A program made the position numbers and the translations under genes. From assembly GCA_016213335.1 (NCBI GenBank), contig JACRAQ010000090.1, forward strand, positions 1 through 38,333: a stretch of DNA of 38,333 bases, written 5' to 3'. Positions 16,950-25,939 of this stretch are shown here, piece by piece. The notes below the pieces were generated by a model, which saw only the letters and a list, made by a program, of their open reading frames with translations, ran no database searches and had not been told where the DNA came from. The stretch comes from Nitrosomonadales bacterium (GTDB lineage: Bacteria > Pseudomonadota > Gammaproteobacteria > Burkholderiales > Gallionellaceae). Each line of letters starts with the position of its first letter. Within the stretch, counting starts at the first letter, position 1.

Positions 16950-18365
16950 ATGGCCGAATTTGATGTTGTTGTAATCGGCGCCGGTCCCGGCGGCTATGTG
17001 GCGGCAATACGCTGCGCGCAGCTCGGGTTGAGCACGGCCTGCGTGGATGACTGGAAGAACGCGCAGGGCAAACCCAGCCTGGGCGGAACCTGCCTCAACG
17101 TGGGCTGCATTCCTTCCAAGGCGCTGCTGGAATCCTCGGAGAACTACGAGCGGGTGACGCGCGATTTTGCGGCGCATGGCATCGTGGCATCCGGCGTGCA
17201 GTTCGATGTGGCGAAGATGCTGGCGCGCAAGGATAAGATCGTATCCGATTTCACGCTGGGCATCGCGCAGTTGTTCAAGAAAAACAAGGTGACGCAGCTG
17301 CATGGCCGCGCACAGTTGATGGGGCGCGACGGCGAGCTGTGGCGCATCGGTATTGTTAATGACGAGGAAGTGCGGGCGCAGCATGTCATCATCGCCACCG
17401 GCTCGACGCCGCGCGCCTTGCCACAAGCGCCGTTCGATGGCGTGCGCATTGTGGACAACAGCGGTGCCTTGAGCTTTAGCGAAGTGCCAAGGCGCCTCGC
17501 CATCATCGGGGCGGGTGTCATTGGGTTGGAACTGGGCAGCGTGTGGCGCAGGTTGGGAGCTGAAGTGACGCTGCTGGAAGCGCTGCCGGTTTTCATTCCC
17601 ACTGCCGATGAGCAGGTGGCGAAGGAGGCGTTGCGCGCCTTTACCAAACAAGGGCTGAAGATTCATCTCGGTGTGCAGATCGAGGGCGTTAAAAATGGCG
17701 ATGCGGTAAACATTGCCTGGCGCGATGCGCAAGGTGTTGCGCAGGAGCTGGTTGCGGACAAACTCGTCGTGGCGGTGGGGCGCGTGCCGAATACGCAGGG
17801 GCTGGGTGCAGAGTCCGTCGGGCTGAAACTGGATGCGGCGGGGCGCATCGAGGTGGACGAGCACTGCCGCACCAATCTGCAAAATGTTTACGCGGTGGGC
17901 GACGTGGTGCGCGGGCCGATGCTGGCGCACAAGGCTTCGGAAGAGGGGGTGATGGTGGCGGAACTCATCGCCGGCCAGGCGGGCCATTGTGACCTGAACC
18001 TGGTGCCGGGCATCCTGTATACCTCGCCGGAGATTGCCTGGGTGGGCAAAACCGAACAGCAACTCAAGGCGGCTGGCGTGGCGTACAGGGCGGGGCAGTT
18101 CCCGTTCATGGCGAACGGCCGCGCGCGGGCGCTGGGCGAGACAACGGGCTTCGTCAAGATTCTTGCCGATGCAAAGACAGACTGCATCCTCGGCGTACAT
18201 ATCATCGGGGCGATGGCTTCGGAGCTGATCCAGCAAGCGGTGCTGGCGCTGGCTTTCTCGGCCAGCAGCGAAGACCTGGCGCGCACCATCCACGCCCATC
18301 CCAGCCTGTCGGAAATCATGCACGAGGCGGCGCTGGCGGTGGATAAGCGCGCGTTGCATATTTGA
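16950..18365 (+). CDS. lpdA: Dihydrolipoyl dehydrogenase (E3)
   Basis: The flavoprotein that reoxidises dihydrolipoamide with NAD+ for the 2-oxoglutarate dehydrogenase complex, 471 residues. The FAD-binding [17 protein letters not shown] is at 10-26, and the redox disulfide Cys48/Cys53 lies in [13 protein letters not shown]. The NAD-binding [13 protein letters not shown] is central, and the C-terminal His450-Pro...Glu455 ([12 protein letters not shown]) completes the active site. AAAGGAG is 7 nt before the ATG. The preceding 217 bp (16733-16949) contain no gene, only a 7-bp hairpin at 16798-16814. Because the AAA/RloB module separates it from odhB, lpd must use its own promoter or read-through. 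Confidence 0.96.
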   Translation: MAEFDVVVIGAGPGGYVAAIRCAQLGLSTACVDDWKNAQGKPSLGGTCLNVGCIPSKALLESSENYERVTRDFAAHGIVASGVQFDVAKMLARKDKIVSDFTLGIAQLFKKNKVTQLHGRAQLMGRDGELWRIGIVNDEEVRAQHVIIATGSTPRALPQAPFDGVRIVDNSGALSFSEVPRRLAIIGAGVIGLELGSVWRRLGAEVTLLEALPVFIPTADEQVAKEALRAFTKQGLKIHLGVQIEGVKNGDAVNIAWRDAQGVAQELVADKLVVAVGRVPNTQGLGAESVGLKLDAAGRIEVDEHCRTNLQNVYAVGDVVRGPMLAHKASEEGVMVAELIAGQAGHCDLNLVPGILYTSPEIAWVGKTEQQLKAAGVAYRAGQFPFMANGRARALGETTGFVKILADAKTDCILGVHIIGAMASELIQQAVLALAFSASSEDLARTIHAHPSLSEIMHEAALAVDKRALHI

Positions 18366-18378
18366 GGCAATCCGGCGG

Positions 18379-18407
18379 TTGCGGCAAACCCCTTTCTGGT
18401 TTATCCT
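18379..18407 (+). promoter_or_regulatory. Sigma-70 type promoter of tRNA-Ser
   Basis: TTGCGG (18379-18384), a 17-bp spacer and TATCCT (18402-18407). The predicted start is near 18414, a few bases before the tRNA 5' end at 18420. Confidence 0.6.
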
Positions 18408-18419
18408 GCGCGCCCTTCC

Positions 18420-18512
<93 letters not shown>

Positions 18513-18742
18513 CTGCTGTGCGGCCGCGTAGCCGCTTACTGTTCCAATTTTAAGGATTTACTATCCTTGCCCGGGGCGGTCACGATTTGATTTCCGGCGC
18601 AGAATGACTACAGTTTTGTGCCATAGCACGCCTAATTGTGGCGGGTTACGATTGCTCCGGCTGGCTCTTGGGAAGCGAAAGGCCGAGAGAAGCTCAGCCC
18701 CAGGCCCGTTGCCAGTTCCGTACTTTTAGGCCGCGCTGTCCG

Positions 18743-20230
18743 ATGCTGTTCAATTCCTACAGTTTTATTTTTCTCTACTTGCCGGTCGTGCTGCTGGTGT
18801 TCTTCTGGCTGGCGCGTATCAGCCACGCCTTTGGCGCCGGATGGCTGGCGCTGGCTTCGCTGTTTTTCTATGGCTACTGGAATTCGGCTTATATAGGGTT
18901 GCTGCTTGGCTCCATCGTTTGCAACTACTCCTTCGGGATGTGGATCGCCAAGGCCGGGGTGAAGCATGAGGGGCGGCGCAAAAGGCAGTTGCTGGTTGCC
19001 GCCGTTGCTGCCAACCTGCTGTTGTTGGGCTATTACAAATACACCAATTTTTTCATCGATAGCGCTAACAGCGTAGCGGGCACGCAATGGAGCCTGGGCG
19101 AGATAATCCTGCCTTTGGGCATTTCGTTCTTCACCTTCACGCAGATAGCTTTTCTGGTGGACACCTGGCAGGGAAAAGTGAAGGAATACAATTTTGTCCA
19201 CTACCTGCTGTTCGTCACCTATTTCCCGCACCTGATCGCCGGGCCGATCCTGCATCACAAGGAGATGATGCCGCAGTTCGCGCATGCTTCCACCTACCGC
19301 ATCAATTGGGACCACGTAGCAACCGGCTTGCTGCTGTTCACGCTGGGTTTGTGCAAAAAAGTGCTGTGGGCAGATTCGCTTGCCCCGTTTGCCACGGCCA
19401 TCTTTGACGGTGCACAGCACGGCATGACTACCGGCATTCTGCCGACTGTCTATGAGGCATGGTCGGGCGCGCTAGCCTACACCTTGCAAATATATTTCGA
19501 TTTTTCCGGCTATACCGACATGGCGCTTGGCATCGCGCTGATGTTCAACATCCGTTTGCCGGCTAACTTCAATTCGCCTTACAAGGCGACCAGCATTATT
19601 GAATTCTGGCGTCGCTGGCACATGACCCTGTCGCGCTTCCTGCGCGATTACCTGTACATCCCGCTGGGCGGCAACCGCAAGGGCAAGCCCCGCCGCTACC
19701 TGAACCTGATGGCCACCATGCTGCTTGGCGGTTTGTGGCACGGTGCAAGCTGGACATTCGTGGTTTGGGGCGGGCTGCATGGCGTATACCTTGCCATCAA
19801 CCACTTATGGCGCGAGGTTGCTGCGGAAAAATTCCTGTACTGGGTGCCGAAATGGGTGGGACTGCTGGCAGGGGGCATGCTGACATTTATCGCCGTGGTT
19901 GCGGCATGGGTGGTGTTCCGGGCTAACGACATGCCGCACGCGCTGGTTATCTTGAAAGCGATGTTCGGCATTGCCGCGCGGCCGATCGCGTTCGACGCTG
20001 TAATGCACGGCAATCTGCTGTTGCTTACCGAGCTATCCGGTCGCGATCTGCTGCGCTTGCTTGTCCCCGGGCTGCTGTGGGTGTGGTTGCTGCCGAATTC
20101 CGCCCGCATCCGTTTTGTCAGCGGCAGTACATTGCTGACTTTGCTGCAGGCCGCTGCCGTCCTCAGCATGTTGTATTTTGCGATCGACCAATTCGGCAGC
20201 TACAGCCCTTTCCTGTATTTCCAGTTCTGA
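18743..20230 (+). CDS. MBOAT family membrane O-acyltransferase, AlgI-like
   Basis: A 495-residue multispanning protein (about 10 or more membrane segments) of the AlgI-type MBOAT family, which moves acetyl groups across the membrane for O-acetylation of exported polysaccharides. Signature blocks are SLFFYGYWN, PLGISFFTFTQIAFLVD, FPHLIAGPILHHKEMMPQF, FDFSGYTDMALG, FNSPYKATSIIEFWRRWHMTLSRFLRDYLYIPLGGNR (as two adjacent blocks) and LLGGLWHGASWTF. The last holds the putative catalytic His. The ATG at 18743 matches the family start MLFNSYSF; the frame is open farther upstream without similarity. The next gene begins 1 bp after its stop and encodes the likely periplasmic partner. The polysaccharide is not identified. 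Confidence 0.9.
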   Translation: MLFNSYSFIFLYLPVVLLVFFWLARISHAFGAGWLALASLFFYGYWNSAYIGLLLGSIVCNYSFGMWIAKAGVKHEGRRKRQLLVAAVAANLLLLGYYKYTNFFIDSANSVAGTQWSLGEIILPLGISFFTFTQIAFLVDTWQGKVKEYNFVHYLLFVTYFPHLIAGPILHHKEMMPQFAHASTYRINWDHVATGLLLFTLGLCKKVLWADSLAPFATAIFDGAQHGMTTGILPTVYEAWSGALAYTLQIYFDFSGYTDMALGIALMFNIRLPANFNSPYKATSIIEFWRRWHMTLSRFLRDYLYIPLGGNRKGKPRRYLNLMATMLLGGLWHGASWTFVVWGGLHGVYLAINHLWREVAAEKFLYWVPKWVGLLAGGMLTFIAVVAAWVVFRANDMPHALVILKAMFGIAARPIAFDAVMHGNLLLLTELSGRDLLRLLVPGLLWVWLLPNSARIRFVSGSTLLTLLQAAAVLSMLYFAIDQFGSYSPFLYFQF

Positions 20231-20231
20231 C

Positions 20232-21245
20232 ATGAAACACGCCAAATACTTTTCCATTCTCGTGTTTGTGGCAATGCTTGGTTACGGCGCAACGGGTTTC
20301 CGCTTCCTGCCGTTGGCGTCTTTTGATGGCGATCTGACGCGCATGGGCCAGCTGCCAGAATCGCTGTTCGGCTGGGCCAAACCGCAGCCTGCCCTCGATG
20401 CAGGATGGATGCAACAAGCTTCCATGCGTGAAGCGGATGTACTGGTCATCGGGGACAGCTTTTCCGACAGCCGTGTCTGGCAAACTGCATTGACACAACG
20501 CGGCATGAAGGTGCGAACCGAATCTCTCGACAGCATACGCGGACTGTGTGCAGATTTCATGTTCTGGCTGCGCGCGCAAGGATTTGCCGGAAAGTATGTG
20601 GTATATGAAACTGTCGAGCGCGATTTGGCCAGCAACTTGAACAACTCGATTGCCTGCCAGCGCATGGAATATCACCCGAATATCAGAACTGATGCGCCGC
20701 GCGGCCCTCCTGCCATTTTGCCCAACACGAGCCTGGACGACTATTCGGGAAGGCTGTCGGTTGGCATCCTGACTCGGCTGAACGCGCTTAAATATGAATT
20801 CATGAGCAGCGCCGCCGGTTTCAAGGCCTGGGCGCTGCCGAATAGCGTAATTATGGCCCGTGTGCCCAACGGCTGTGCCTTGTTTAGTCATGCCCGGTGC
20901 AGCGACGTGTTGTTCCTGTCCCTTGATAAGCCGGGAGACGTGGATGAAAAAGTGCTGGAAGATATGGAAACACTCAATGCCCGCCTGAACGGCGTCATAC
21001 CGGTCTGGGTGTTCGTCCCGAACAAGTCCACGGCTTATTTGAACCCTGACAAACAGTTCTGGAACAGGGCAGAGCAGCGGTTCAATGCTCCCAACCTGCT
21101 GCGCCTGACGCAGCAGGCCATCGGGAGCAGGGTGGTTGACCTCTATCCCGCAAACAACACGCACTTCTCGACAACGGGCTATTTACTGATGGGCGAGGAA
21201 ATTTTCAAGGTCATGCAGCAGGCGCAATCTCTGGAGCGGCGCTAG
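20232..21245 (+). CDS. AlgX/AlgJ-like SGNH-type protein, partner of the MBOAT acyltransferase
   Basis: A 337-residue protein with an N-terminal hydrophobic segment (about 5-22) serving as signal or anchor. VLVIGDSFSDSRVW (70-83) is the nucleophile block of AlgX/AlgJ/WssI-type SGNH-like O-acetyltransferases, and the second block NNTHFSTTGYLLMGEEIF (308-325) brings the catalytic His311. These periplasmic enzymes transfer acetyl, delivered by AlgI-like MBOAT proteins, to the glycan. It starts 1 bp after the MBOAT stop, so it is translationally linked. Its TAG stop shares the palindrome CTAG (21242-21245) with the stop of the converging glycosyltransferase gene. Confidence 0.78.
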   Translation: MKHAKYFSILVFVAMLGYGATGFRFLPLASFDGDLTRMGQLPESLFGWAKPQPALDAGWMQQASMREADVLVIGDSFSDSRVWQTALTQRGMKVRTESLDSIRGLCADFMFWLRAQGFAGKYVVYETVERDLASNLNNSIACQRMEYHPNIRTDAPRGPPAILPNTSLDDYSGRLSVGILTRLNALKYEFMSSAAGFKAWALPNSVIMARVPNGCALFSHARCSDVLFLSLDKPGDVDEKVLEDMETLNARLNGVIPVWVFVPNKSTAYLNPDKQFWNRAEQRFNAPNLLRLTQQAIGSRVVDLYPANNTHFSTTGYLLMGEEIFKVMQQAQSLERR

Positions 21246-22156
21246 TTACCCTGTTTCCATTCCACTTGTCCGGGAACCGGATCCCAAGCCTCGATATCTT
21301 CTAGCGGGTAATTATTGCTCAGGGCATAACCCAAGCGGCGCAACCTGCCCAGCCAAGAAGCGCGGGCAAAATTGTACGGGTTGTCCGGCGTGCTGCCGCG
21401 ATCATCCTTCCTGAGTGAAGGCAGGTAGCGGCGGTGAAGCTCGATATGTGTAATACCCCATTTCATTACAAATATGGAGCCACCCTTGTTGTGCTTGATG
21501 CGTCCTGTGCTCTTGCAGCCGAAATGGTAGAAGCGGCTACCGCCGACAACACGGAAGTTGCGGCAGCCCGCCACCCAGTATTTCATCAGCAGATCGTCAT
21601 CACTGCTCATCCCGGGGCTGAATTCTGTGCTGTACCCGCCAAGCATGCCCCACCATTTTTTATGCGCCAGGGTAGGTTGTAAAGCCGCGCCCTCCCTGTC
21701 CCCTCGGTCATCCACCCTGAACTGCTGCAAGAATTTCTCCTCATCGAATACGGCAGGCGACTCGCCGAAATTCTGCTTGATAATATTATCGTTGCCGCCG
21801 TTCTCAGGCTGGATCAGGGTGCCAAAGAAGAGAGCGAGGTCGGTATCTACCGATCGGGTCGCCTCAATAAAGGCTGTGTCCCAGCCGGGAGCGGCCACCA
21901 TGTCGTCGTTCATATACAACACCCAGTCGTGCCTGGCCTGCATTACCAGATGGTTCACCGGCAAGCAAATGCCTATATTCTTTTCAGTCTGGGTATATTT
22001 GATGCCCTGCGACTTTATCCATTCGAGTGAGCCATCCGATCCGTTGTTCAGATGCACCAGAATCTCGTGCTCGAATTCCGAGTGTTTCTTCAGGCTATTG
22101 ATGCAGAGCTTCAAATATTCCAGGTTGTTCCAACTTGGGATGACAATGCTGAACAT
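21242..22156 (-). CDS. Family 2 glycosyltransferase
   Basis: A 304-residue GT-A fold enzyme. The N-terminus FSIVIPSWNNLEYLKLCINSL is the standard GT2 nucleotide-sugar start. NNGSDGS follows, and WVLYMNDDM gives the metal-binding acidic motif. The SSDDDLLMKYW block probably holds the catalytic base region. There is no membrane segment, so it should act on the cytoplasmic face. Donor and acceptor cannot be told. The ATG at 22156 is taken because the protein similarity begins there; the frame continues upstream inside the ligase gene. It follows the ligase-like gene by 5 bp in one leftward operon. Confidence 0.88.
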   Translation of the reverse strand: MFSIVIPSWNNLEYLKLCINSLKKHSEFEHEILVHLNNGSDGSLEWIKSQGIKYTQTEKNIGICLPVNHLVMQARHDWVLYMNDDMVAAPGWDTAFIEATRSVDTDLALFFGTLIQPENGGNDNIIKQNFGESPAVFDEEKFLQQFRVDDRGDREGAALQPTLAHKKWWGMLGGYSTEFSPGMSSDDDLLMKYWVAGCRNFRVVGGSRFYHFGCKSTGRIKHNKGGSIFVMKWGITHIELHRRYLPSLRKDDRGSTPDNPYNFARASWLGRLRRLGYALSNNYPLEDIEAWDPVPGQVEWKQGN

Positions 22157-22161
22157 GATTT

Positions 22162-23418
22162 TCAGGGATTGGCGGGTTGTTCGCCATAATGGGTGTTGTA
22201 GCAAACCGCTAGCAGCGCAGCAACTGTAAAGCCGTAAAAAGCGGTAGCCAGGGTCAGGTTCAGGCATTCCGCTGTCAAGCCAAACACAATGATCCCGCTC
22301 ACGAAGGTAATACCCAGCTGTCCTGCCCGCTTGACCGGCCCGAATGCGGATTTCGTTGACCTCCAGAATAATCCGAACGGCACAAAGTAAATTGCAAGCA
22401 TGGCGATCAATCCGAACACACCCATTCCGGCTGTCTTGCACAAGATATCGTTATGGACTTCGCCAAGCCCCAGTCCAGCCGCCGCCGGAGTAATCTTGCC
22501 CGCCTTCATCATGGGTTCCATTTCCAGCGCAAAACCTGCCGGGCCCACGCCAAAGAACGGATGTCGCGAGATCACATCTACCGCCGCTTTGTATAACTGC
22601 CAGCGTATTCCGGTGGATGTATCCGGATTGCCTTTATTAAACTCTGCAACATCGCTTGCCAGTTCATTCACGCGCTGATGGAAAGGGGGGCTTGCCGTAT
22701 AGAGCAATGCCGTGATCAGCACCGTCCCTGCTATGGCTGACAATACCACGCGCGGAGAAATTTTCGATGTCCTGAAGTAGATAAAGATGGCAGCGAATAC
22801 GGGGATAGCCAGCCAGCCGCCCCGCGAGCCTGAAGCGAGCGATGCCGTAAGCCCGGCGGCGAAACCCAGTATTTTCAAAGCGCGTAGCAGGAAACTATCT
22901 CGTCCGAACCAATCTATGCTGAGCAAGGACATGGCGCCGAGAAGCAGTTCAAAATTGCCAAAACGAATCACATCCAGAGTGACCACCCCTGATCTGCCCC
23001 CCATGTTTTTTGCCAGAAAAAATCCGATAATAGCTGCAGCAGGAAAAGCAAATTGCAGCACAGTCAGGGCATTGGGGCGAAGTCGGTGCAATAGCAGGAG
23101 AACCGGGATGGATAGCCAGTAGCGGGTCGCCGCATCGTGGAAGCGGACGGTGTTGCTGTGATTGGCGGTTTGGCTTGCAAGAATTGCGACGGACATGGCG
23201 ACCATGGCTAGTGCGTAGATCGTCCATTCGCGTCGCCACACCACTGCGCTTATGCCAGGTGGGCGCACTACCCATACCGCAAAAGCGAGCAGCAACATGA
23301 ACAGGAACACTCCGTTCATGCCGTGTTTAACCACGAGCATGAATGTCGGGTAAATCAGCAGCAACAAAGCTGCCGCTTTCTCGACAAAAACGAAATAGCG
23401 CGAATGGGCCGCTTCCAT
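22162..23418 (-). CDS. O-antigen ligase/polymerase-like membrane protein (Wzy_C type)
   Basis: A 418-residue protein with about ten or more membrane segments. The periplasmic-loop block HPFFGVGPAGFALE...GEVHNDILCKTAGMGVFGL is the Wzy_C/WaaL-type signature (cf. GxGxGxF and HN). Such proteins ligate or polymerise lipid-linked glycans at the periplasmic face. Members also include other glycan ligases, so the exact substrate is open. The ATG at 23418 has GGAGG 4 nt upstream; a GTG directly before it (23421) is possible. It is the first gene of a leftward pair with the GT2 gene. Confidence 0.82.
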   Translation of the reverse strand: MEAAHSRYFVFVEKAAALLLLIYPTFMLVVKHGMNGVFLFMLLLAFAVWVVRPPGISAVVWRREWTIYALAMVAMSVAILASQTANHSNTVRFHDAATRYWLSIPVLLLLHRLRPNALTVLQFAFPAAAIIGFFLAKNMGGRSGVVTLDVIRFGNFELLLGAMSLLSIDWFGRDSFLLRALKILGFAAGLTASLASGSRGGWLAIPVFAAIFIYFRTSKISPRVVLSAIAGTVLITALLYTASPPFHQRVNELASDVAEFNKGNPDTSTGIRWQLYKAAVDVISRHPFFGVGPAGFALEMEPMMKAGKITPAAAGLGLGEVHNDILCKTAGMGVFGLIAMLAIYFVPFGLFWRSTKSAFGPVKRAGQLGITFVSGIIVFGLTAECLNLTLATAFYGFTVAALLAVCYNTHYGEQPANP

Positions 23419-23536
23419 CACGCCTCCGGTATTTCAATCATGCTATAGCCCAAAACAATGCCCCTAACATGGCGCGGGCCTCAAGGAAGAACCCAAGATT
23501 TAGCAAAGAGCTGGCCGTTGCGACCAGTCATTTTTT

Positions 23537-23612
23537 TGGTGGGTTGTGAGTGACTCGAACACTCGACCCGCGGATTAAGAGTCCGCTGCTCTACCAGCTG
23601 AGCTAACAACCC
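23537..23612 (-). tRNA. tRNA-Lys (anticodon CTT)
   Basis: Read leftward, the acceptor arm GGGTTGT pairs with the 3' arm before discriminator A and encoded CCA. The D arm is AGCTCAGCTGGTAGAGC. The anticodon stem GCGGA/TCCGC encloses CTCTTAA, giving anticodon CTT for AAG. The T arm has GTTCGAGTC. The length of 76 nt is canonical. Confidence 0.96.
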
Positions 23613-23635
23613 AAACGGAGAAGTCCGGATGGCGA

Positions 23636-23663
23636 ATTCTAGGCAAACCGGGCAGATTGTCAA
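23636..23663 (-). promoter_or_regulatory. Strong sigma-70 promoter of tRNA-Lys
   Basis: On the minus strand TTGACA (23658-23663), a 16-bp spacer and TAGAAT (23636-23641). The start would fall near 23629, about 17 nt before the tRNA 5' end. Confidence 0.7.
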
Positions 23664-23687
23664 ATTGCGGGAATTCAGGCCGGCCGA

Positions 23688-24452
23688 TCAGGCTGTTGCA
23701 CGTTCTCTCAGCATCAAGGCCTTTTGCGGTACATCGCTGATGAGTATGTCTACCCCCAAACCGAGTGCATGGCCTATCTCTTCCTCGCTGTTGCAGGTAT
23801 AGACCGCGACATGCTTGCCGCGCCCTCTTACCACTTCGGCCATGGCTTCATTCAGCGTGCTGATGTGGACGCACAGCCCATAAAGAAAGGGATGTTCGGC
23901 CAATACGGCCCGCGCAGAATCCGTACCCTGCTCCGGCTCCAGATTAAGCACCAGGGGAGGCTGCGGTTCCGTTTGGGAGGCATAGATCAGGCTGTCGAGG
24001 TCGAACGAGGAAACCAGGATGCGATCGCCGCTCACCGCACCAGCCAGCTTCAGCGTTTGCCGCACTTTTGCCTGGTGCCGCGAAGGCGCTTCCCATTCGC
24101 GGTTCTTGATCTCCAGCAGCAGCCGGCAGCGTGTGCGATAAGCCGCAAGAAATTCTTGCAGGCTCATCACGCCTTCTGGTTGGCATGCGGCAGCAAAGTG
24201 CGCGGCAAAATTCATCGCCTGCAGCTGCGCGTAATCGAAATCGTCAATGTGTTTGCCGGGCAGGCCGAGCTTGTCGAGAAAGCGGTCGTGCCACAGCACG
24301 GCCACTTCGTCGCGGCTGAGCTGGATGTCGGTTTCCATGCCGTCAACGGCGTAGTCCAGCGCCCTGTCAAAGGCGGAGCGGGTATTTTCCGCGGCCTCTC
24401 TGTTGGCGCCACGGTGGGCGAAAATCTGGGTTCTATAAAGGTTGGCGGGCAT
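23688..24452 (-). CDS. ugpQ: Glycerophosphodiester phosphodiesterase
   Basis: A 254-residue GDPD-type TIM-barrel enzyme that splits glycerophosphodiesters into glycerol-3-phosphate and an alcohol. The catalytic/metal pattern is intact: FAHRGANREAAENT gives His13, Arg14 and Glu22; GMETDIQLSRD gives Glu40 and Asp42; LWHD gives His55. There is no signal peptide, so a cytoplasmic UgpQ-like enzyme is likely. The end HALGLGVDILISDVPQKAL is the usual last strand. The ATG at 24452 has AGG close upstream. The gene lies 26 bp downstream of a small unknown gene on the same strand. Confidence 0.92.
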   Translation of the reverse strand: MPANLYRTQIFAHRGANREAAENTRSAFDRALDYAVDGMETDIQLSRDEVAVLWHDRFLDKLGLPGKHIDDFDYAQLQAMNFAAHFAAACQPEGVMSLQEFLAAYRTRCRLLLEIKNREWEAPSRHQAKVRQTLKLAGAVSGDRILVSSFDLDSLIYASQTEPQPPLVLNLEPEQGTDSARAVLAEHPFLYGLCVHISTLNEAMAEVVRGRGKHVAVYTCNSEEEIGHALGLGVDILISDVPQKALMLRERATA

Positions 24453-24478
24453 ACCTGGTCACACCACAACTCTCCTTG

Positions 24479-24769
24479 TCAGCTTGTTAAACTGGCAAGC
24501 CACTGGGCGAACCTTGATCTGTTGAATGCGCGGCTTACGTCAGCCATGATAACGTCCCATGCGGTTACTGCATTCTCACTTAGCTGCGCACGAAGCGCGC
24601 TATGGTTGCGCAGTACGATGCCGACGCTGCCAACAACATCGCTGCAACCCGGTCTGGCGCTGGCGGCATCAACCAGCATATCGGCCACGGCAGGCTGGCC
24701 AATACGCCGCAAGTCTGCCTCAACAGTGCCCAGCTCCGGCCACCGTTTATGCAATTCATCATCCGACAC
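24479..24769 (-). CDS. Small conserved protein of unknown function, paralogue of the gene at 25462-25767
   Basis: A 96-residue soluble, helical-looking protein that I do not recognise. It starts with GTG at 24769; GGAGA lies 7 nt upstream. Aligned without gaps to the other copy, about 55 of 96 positions are identical, including WPELG, QPAVAD, VVG, ALR-QLS, AWD-IMAD and FAQWL-LT. The conservation and the equal start support both as real genes. It lies between the decayed acyltransferase and the glycerophosphodiesterase gene, all leftward. No signal peptide, membrane segment or cysteine motif is seen. Confidence 0.65.
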   Translation of the reverse strand: MSDDELHKRWPELGTVEADLRRIGQPAVADMLVDAASARPGCSDVVGSVGIVLRNHSALRAQLSENAVTAWDVIMADVSRAFNRSRFAQWLASLTS

Positions 24770-24876
24770 GAAAGTCTCCGGCTCAAATAAGCAAAGAATA
24801 CTTTTCTGGCGGCAGCATCAATGGCGGGAATAGAAAGCAATTATCAGCGCTGATCCATTTTGCCGGTAAATTGCCT

Positions 24877-25320
24877 TTAATTACACAAACTGGAGGAGCC
24901 GAAACGCCTTCTCCATGGCTGTCCTGCGCCCTGTCCGGTTTCTTCCTGTTTTTCAAGTGATCCCGGCGCCAGATCCGGCTCTCCGCAATGACGCAGAATT
25001 TTCGCGCGTGCCATTTGAGCAGCTGGATGGCCGCCGCCCAATCTTTTCCTTCCGGTGCAACTGGCTTGCCTATTGTAATCGTGACGATGCCCCCGCGCGG
25101 AAACCAGTGGCCGTTACGCAGCATCGAGCGCGTGCCACGTATGCTCATCGGAACGATGGGCACCCCAGCCTCGGCGGCGACCACAAATGCGCCCATGCGG
25201 AATGGCTGCAGGACGGGGATACGCGTGAAAGTGCCCTCCAGAAAGAACAATGGAGAGCGCCCGGACTGCAGCGCGCGCCACCTGCTTCACATCTTTTACG
25301 CCGCGTTCGGCCGCAAGCTG
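24877..25320 (-). pseudogene. Decayed 1-acyl-glycerol-3-phosphate-type acyltransferase (PlsC-like remnant)
   Basis: Conserved blocks of a lysophospholipid acyltransferase appear in order but in different frames. ERGVKDVKQVARA (frame open from 25437) is followed, after a shift at the CG tract near 25267-25280, by QSGRSPLFFLEGTFTR and FRMGAFVVAAEAGVPIVPMSIRGTRS. After a second shift near 25002-25012 comes ILRHCGEPDLA, ending in a TAA at 24877-24879. The first and last parts share one frame. The N-terminal half with the catalytic HxxxxD motif is missing, so the gene is truncated as well as frameshifted. The longest open piece (24783-25250) still encodes 155 residues but should not be active. Confidence 0.75.
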
Positions 25321-25461
25321 CCGGGTGGTTGCCAGTAATGTACAGGAAGGATCTCTCGTGGCTTCAACTTGGGTATGCATCGGCTTTACGAAAAAAGCAG
25401 CGATATGCCGCCATGCATGACAAAACAAGAAAAGCAACAGGCGGCTCCAGCAATCAGAAAC

Positions 25462-25767
25462 CTATCCCTCTCCGGCCCGCCTTGTCAGTTGATCAAGCCA
25501 CTGGGCGAATTTCGATCCGCGGAGCGTGCGGGTTATATCGGCCATGATGGCATCCCATGCGCCTATCGCCAAATTGCTGAGCTGGGGGCGAAGCGCACGG
25601 TGATCGCGCAGGATGATGCCTATGCCCCCAACGACCTCGCTGGAGGTTGATCCTGCGAGAAATGCCGCAACCAGCTTGTCGGCCACTGCAGGCTGGTTGA
25701 TGAGCCGCAGTTCCACCACGATTACGCCAAGCTCCGGCCAGCAATTTTTCAACTCGTCATCAGTCAT
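25462..25767 (-). CDS. Small conserved protein of unknown function, paralogue of the gene at 24479-24769
   Basis: A 101-residue protein beginning MTDDELKNCWPELG and ending SKFAQWLDQLTRRAGEG. It is the second copy of the small family described at 24479-24769, with matching start, length and core motifs. The region just upstream of both starts also looks alike (CCGGA at a similar distance). The frame stays open to 25809, but the paralogue supports the ATG at 25767. It lies just upstream of the acyltransferase remnant on the same strand. No function can be offered. Confidence 0.65.
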   Translation of the reverse strand: MTDDELKNCWPELGVIVVELRLINQPAVADKLVAAFLAGSTSSEVVGGIGIILRDHRALRPQLSNLAIGAWDAIMADITRTLRGSKFAQWLDQLTRRAGEG

Positions 25768-25939
25768 GCGAAATTCCGGTTGGTTGAAACCGGGCGGTAT
25801 GAGTGCCACCCATTACGCATTTTACATGTAGTCAAGTTGGAGTTTGCAGCATGCAATTCATCTTCTCCGCCATATCAAACGAGGCGGGTAATTTCATGTA
25901 CCATGAGCCGGAGTTTTTCACTCGCTACGGTTTATAACC

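Noticed and set aside
24783-25250. The 155-codon open stretch as an intact acyltransferase gene
   Set aside because: It lacks the HxxxxD catalytic block, and conserved family residues upstream and at the C-terminus lie in another frame.
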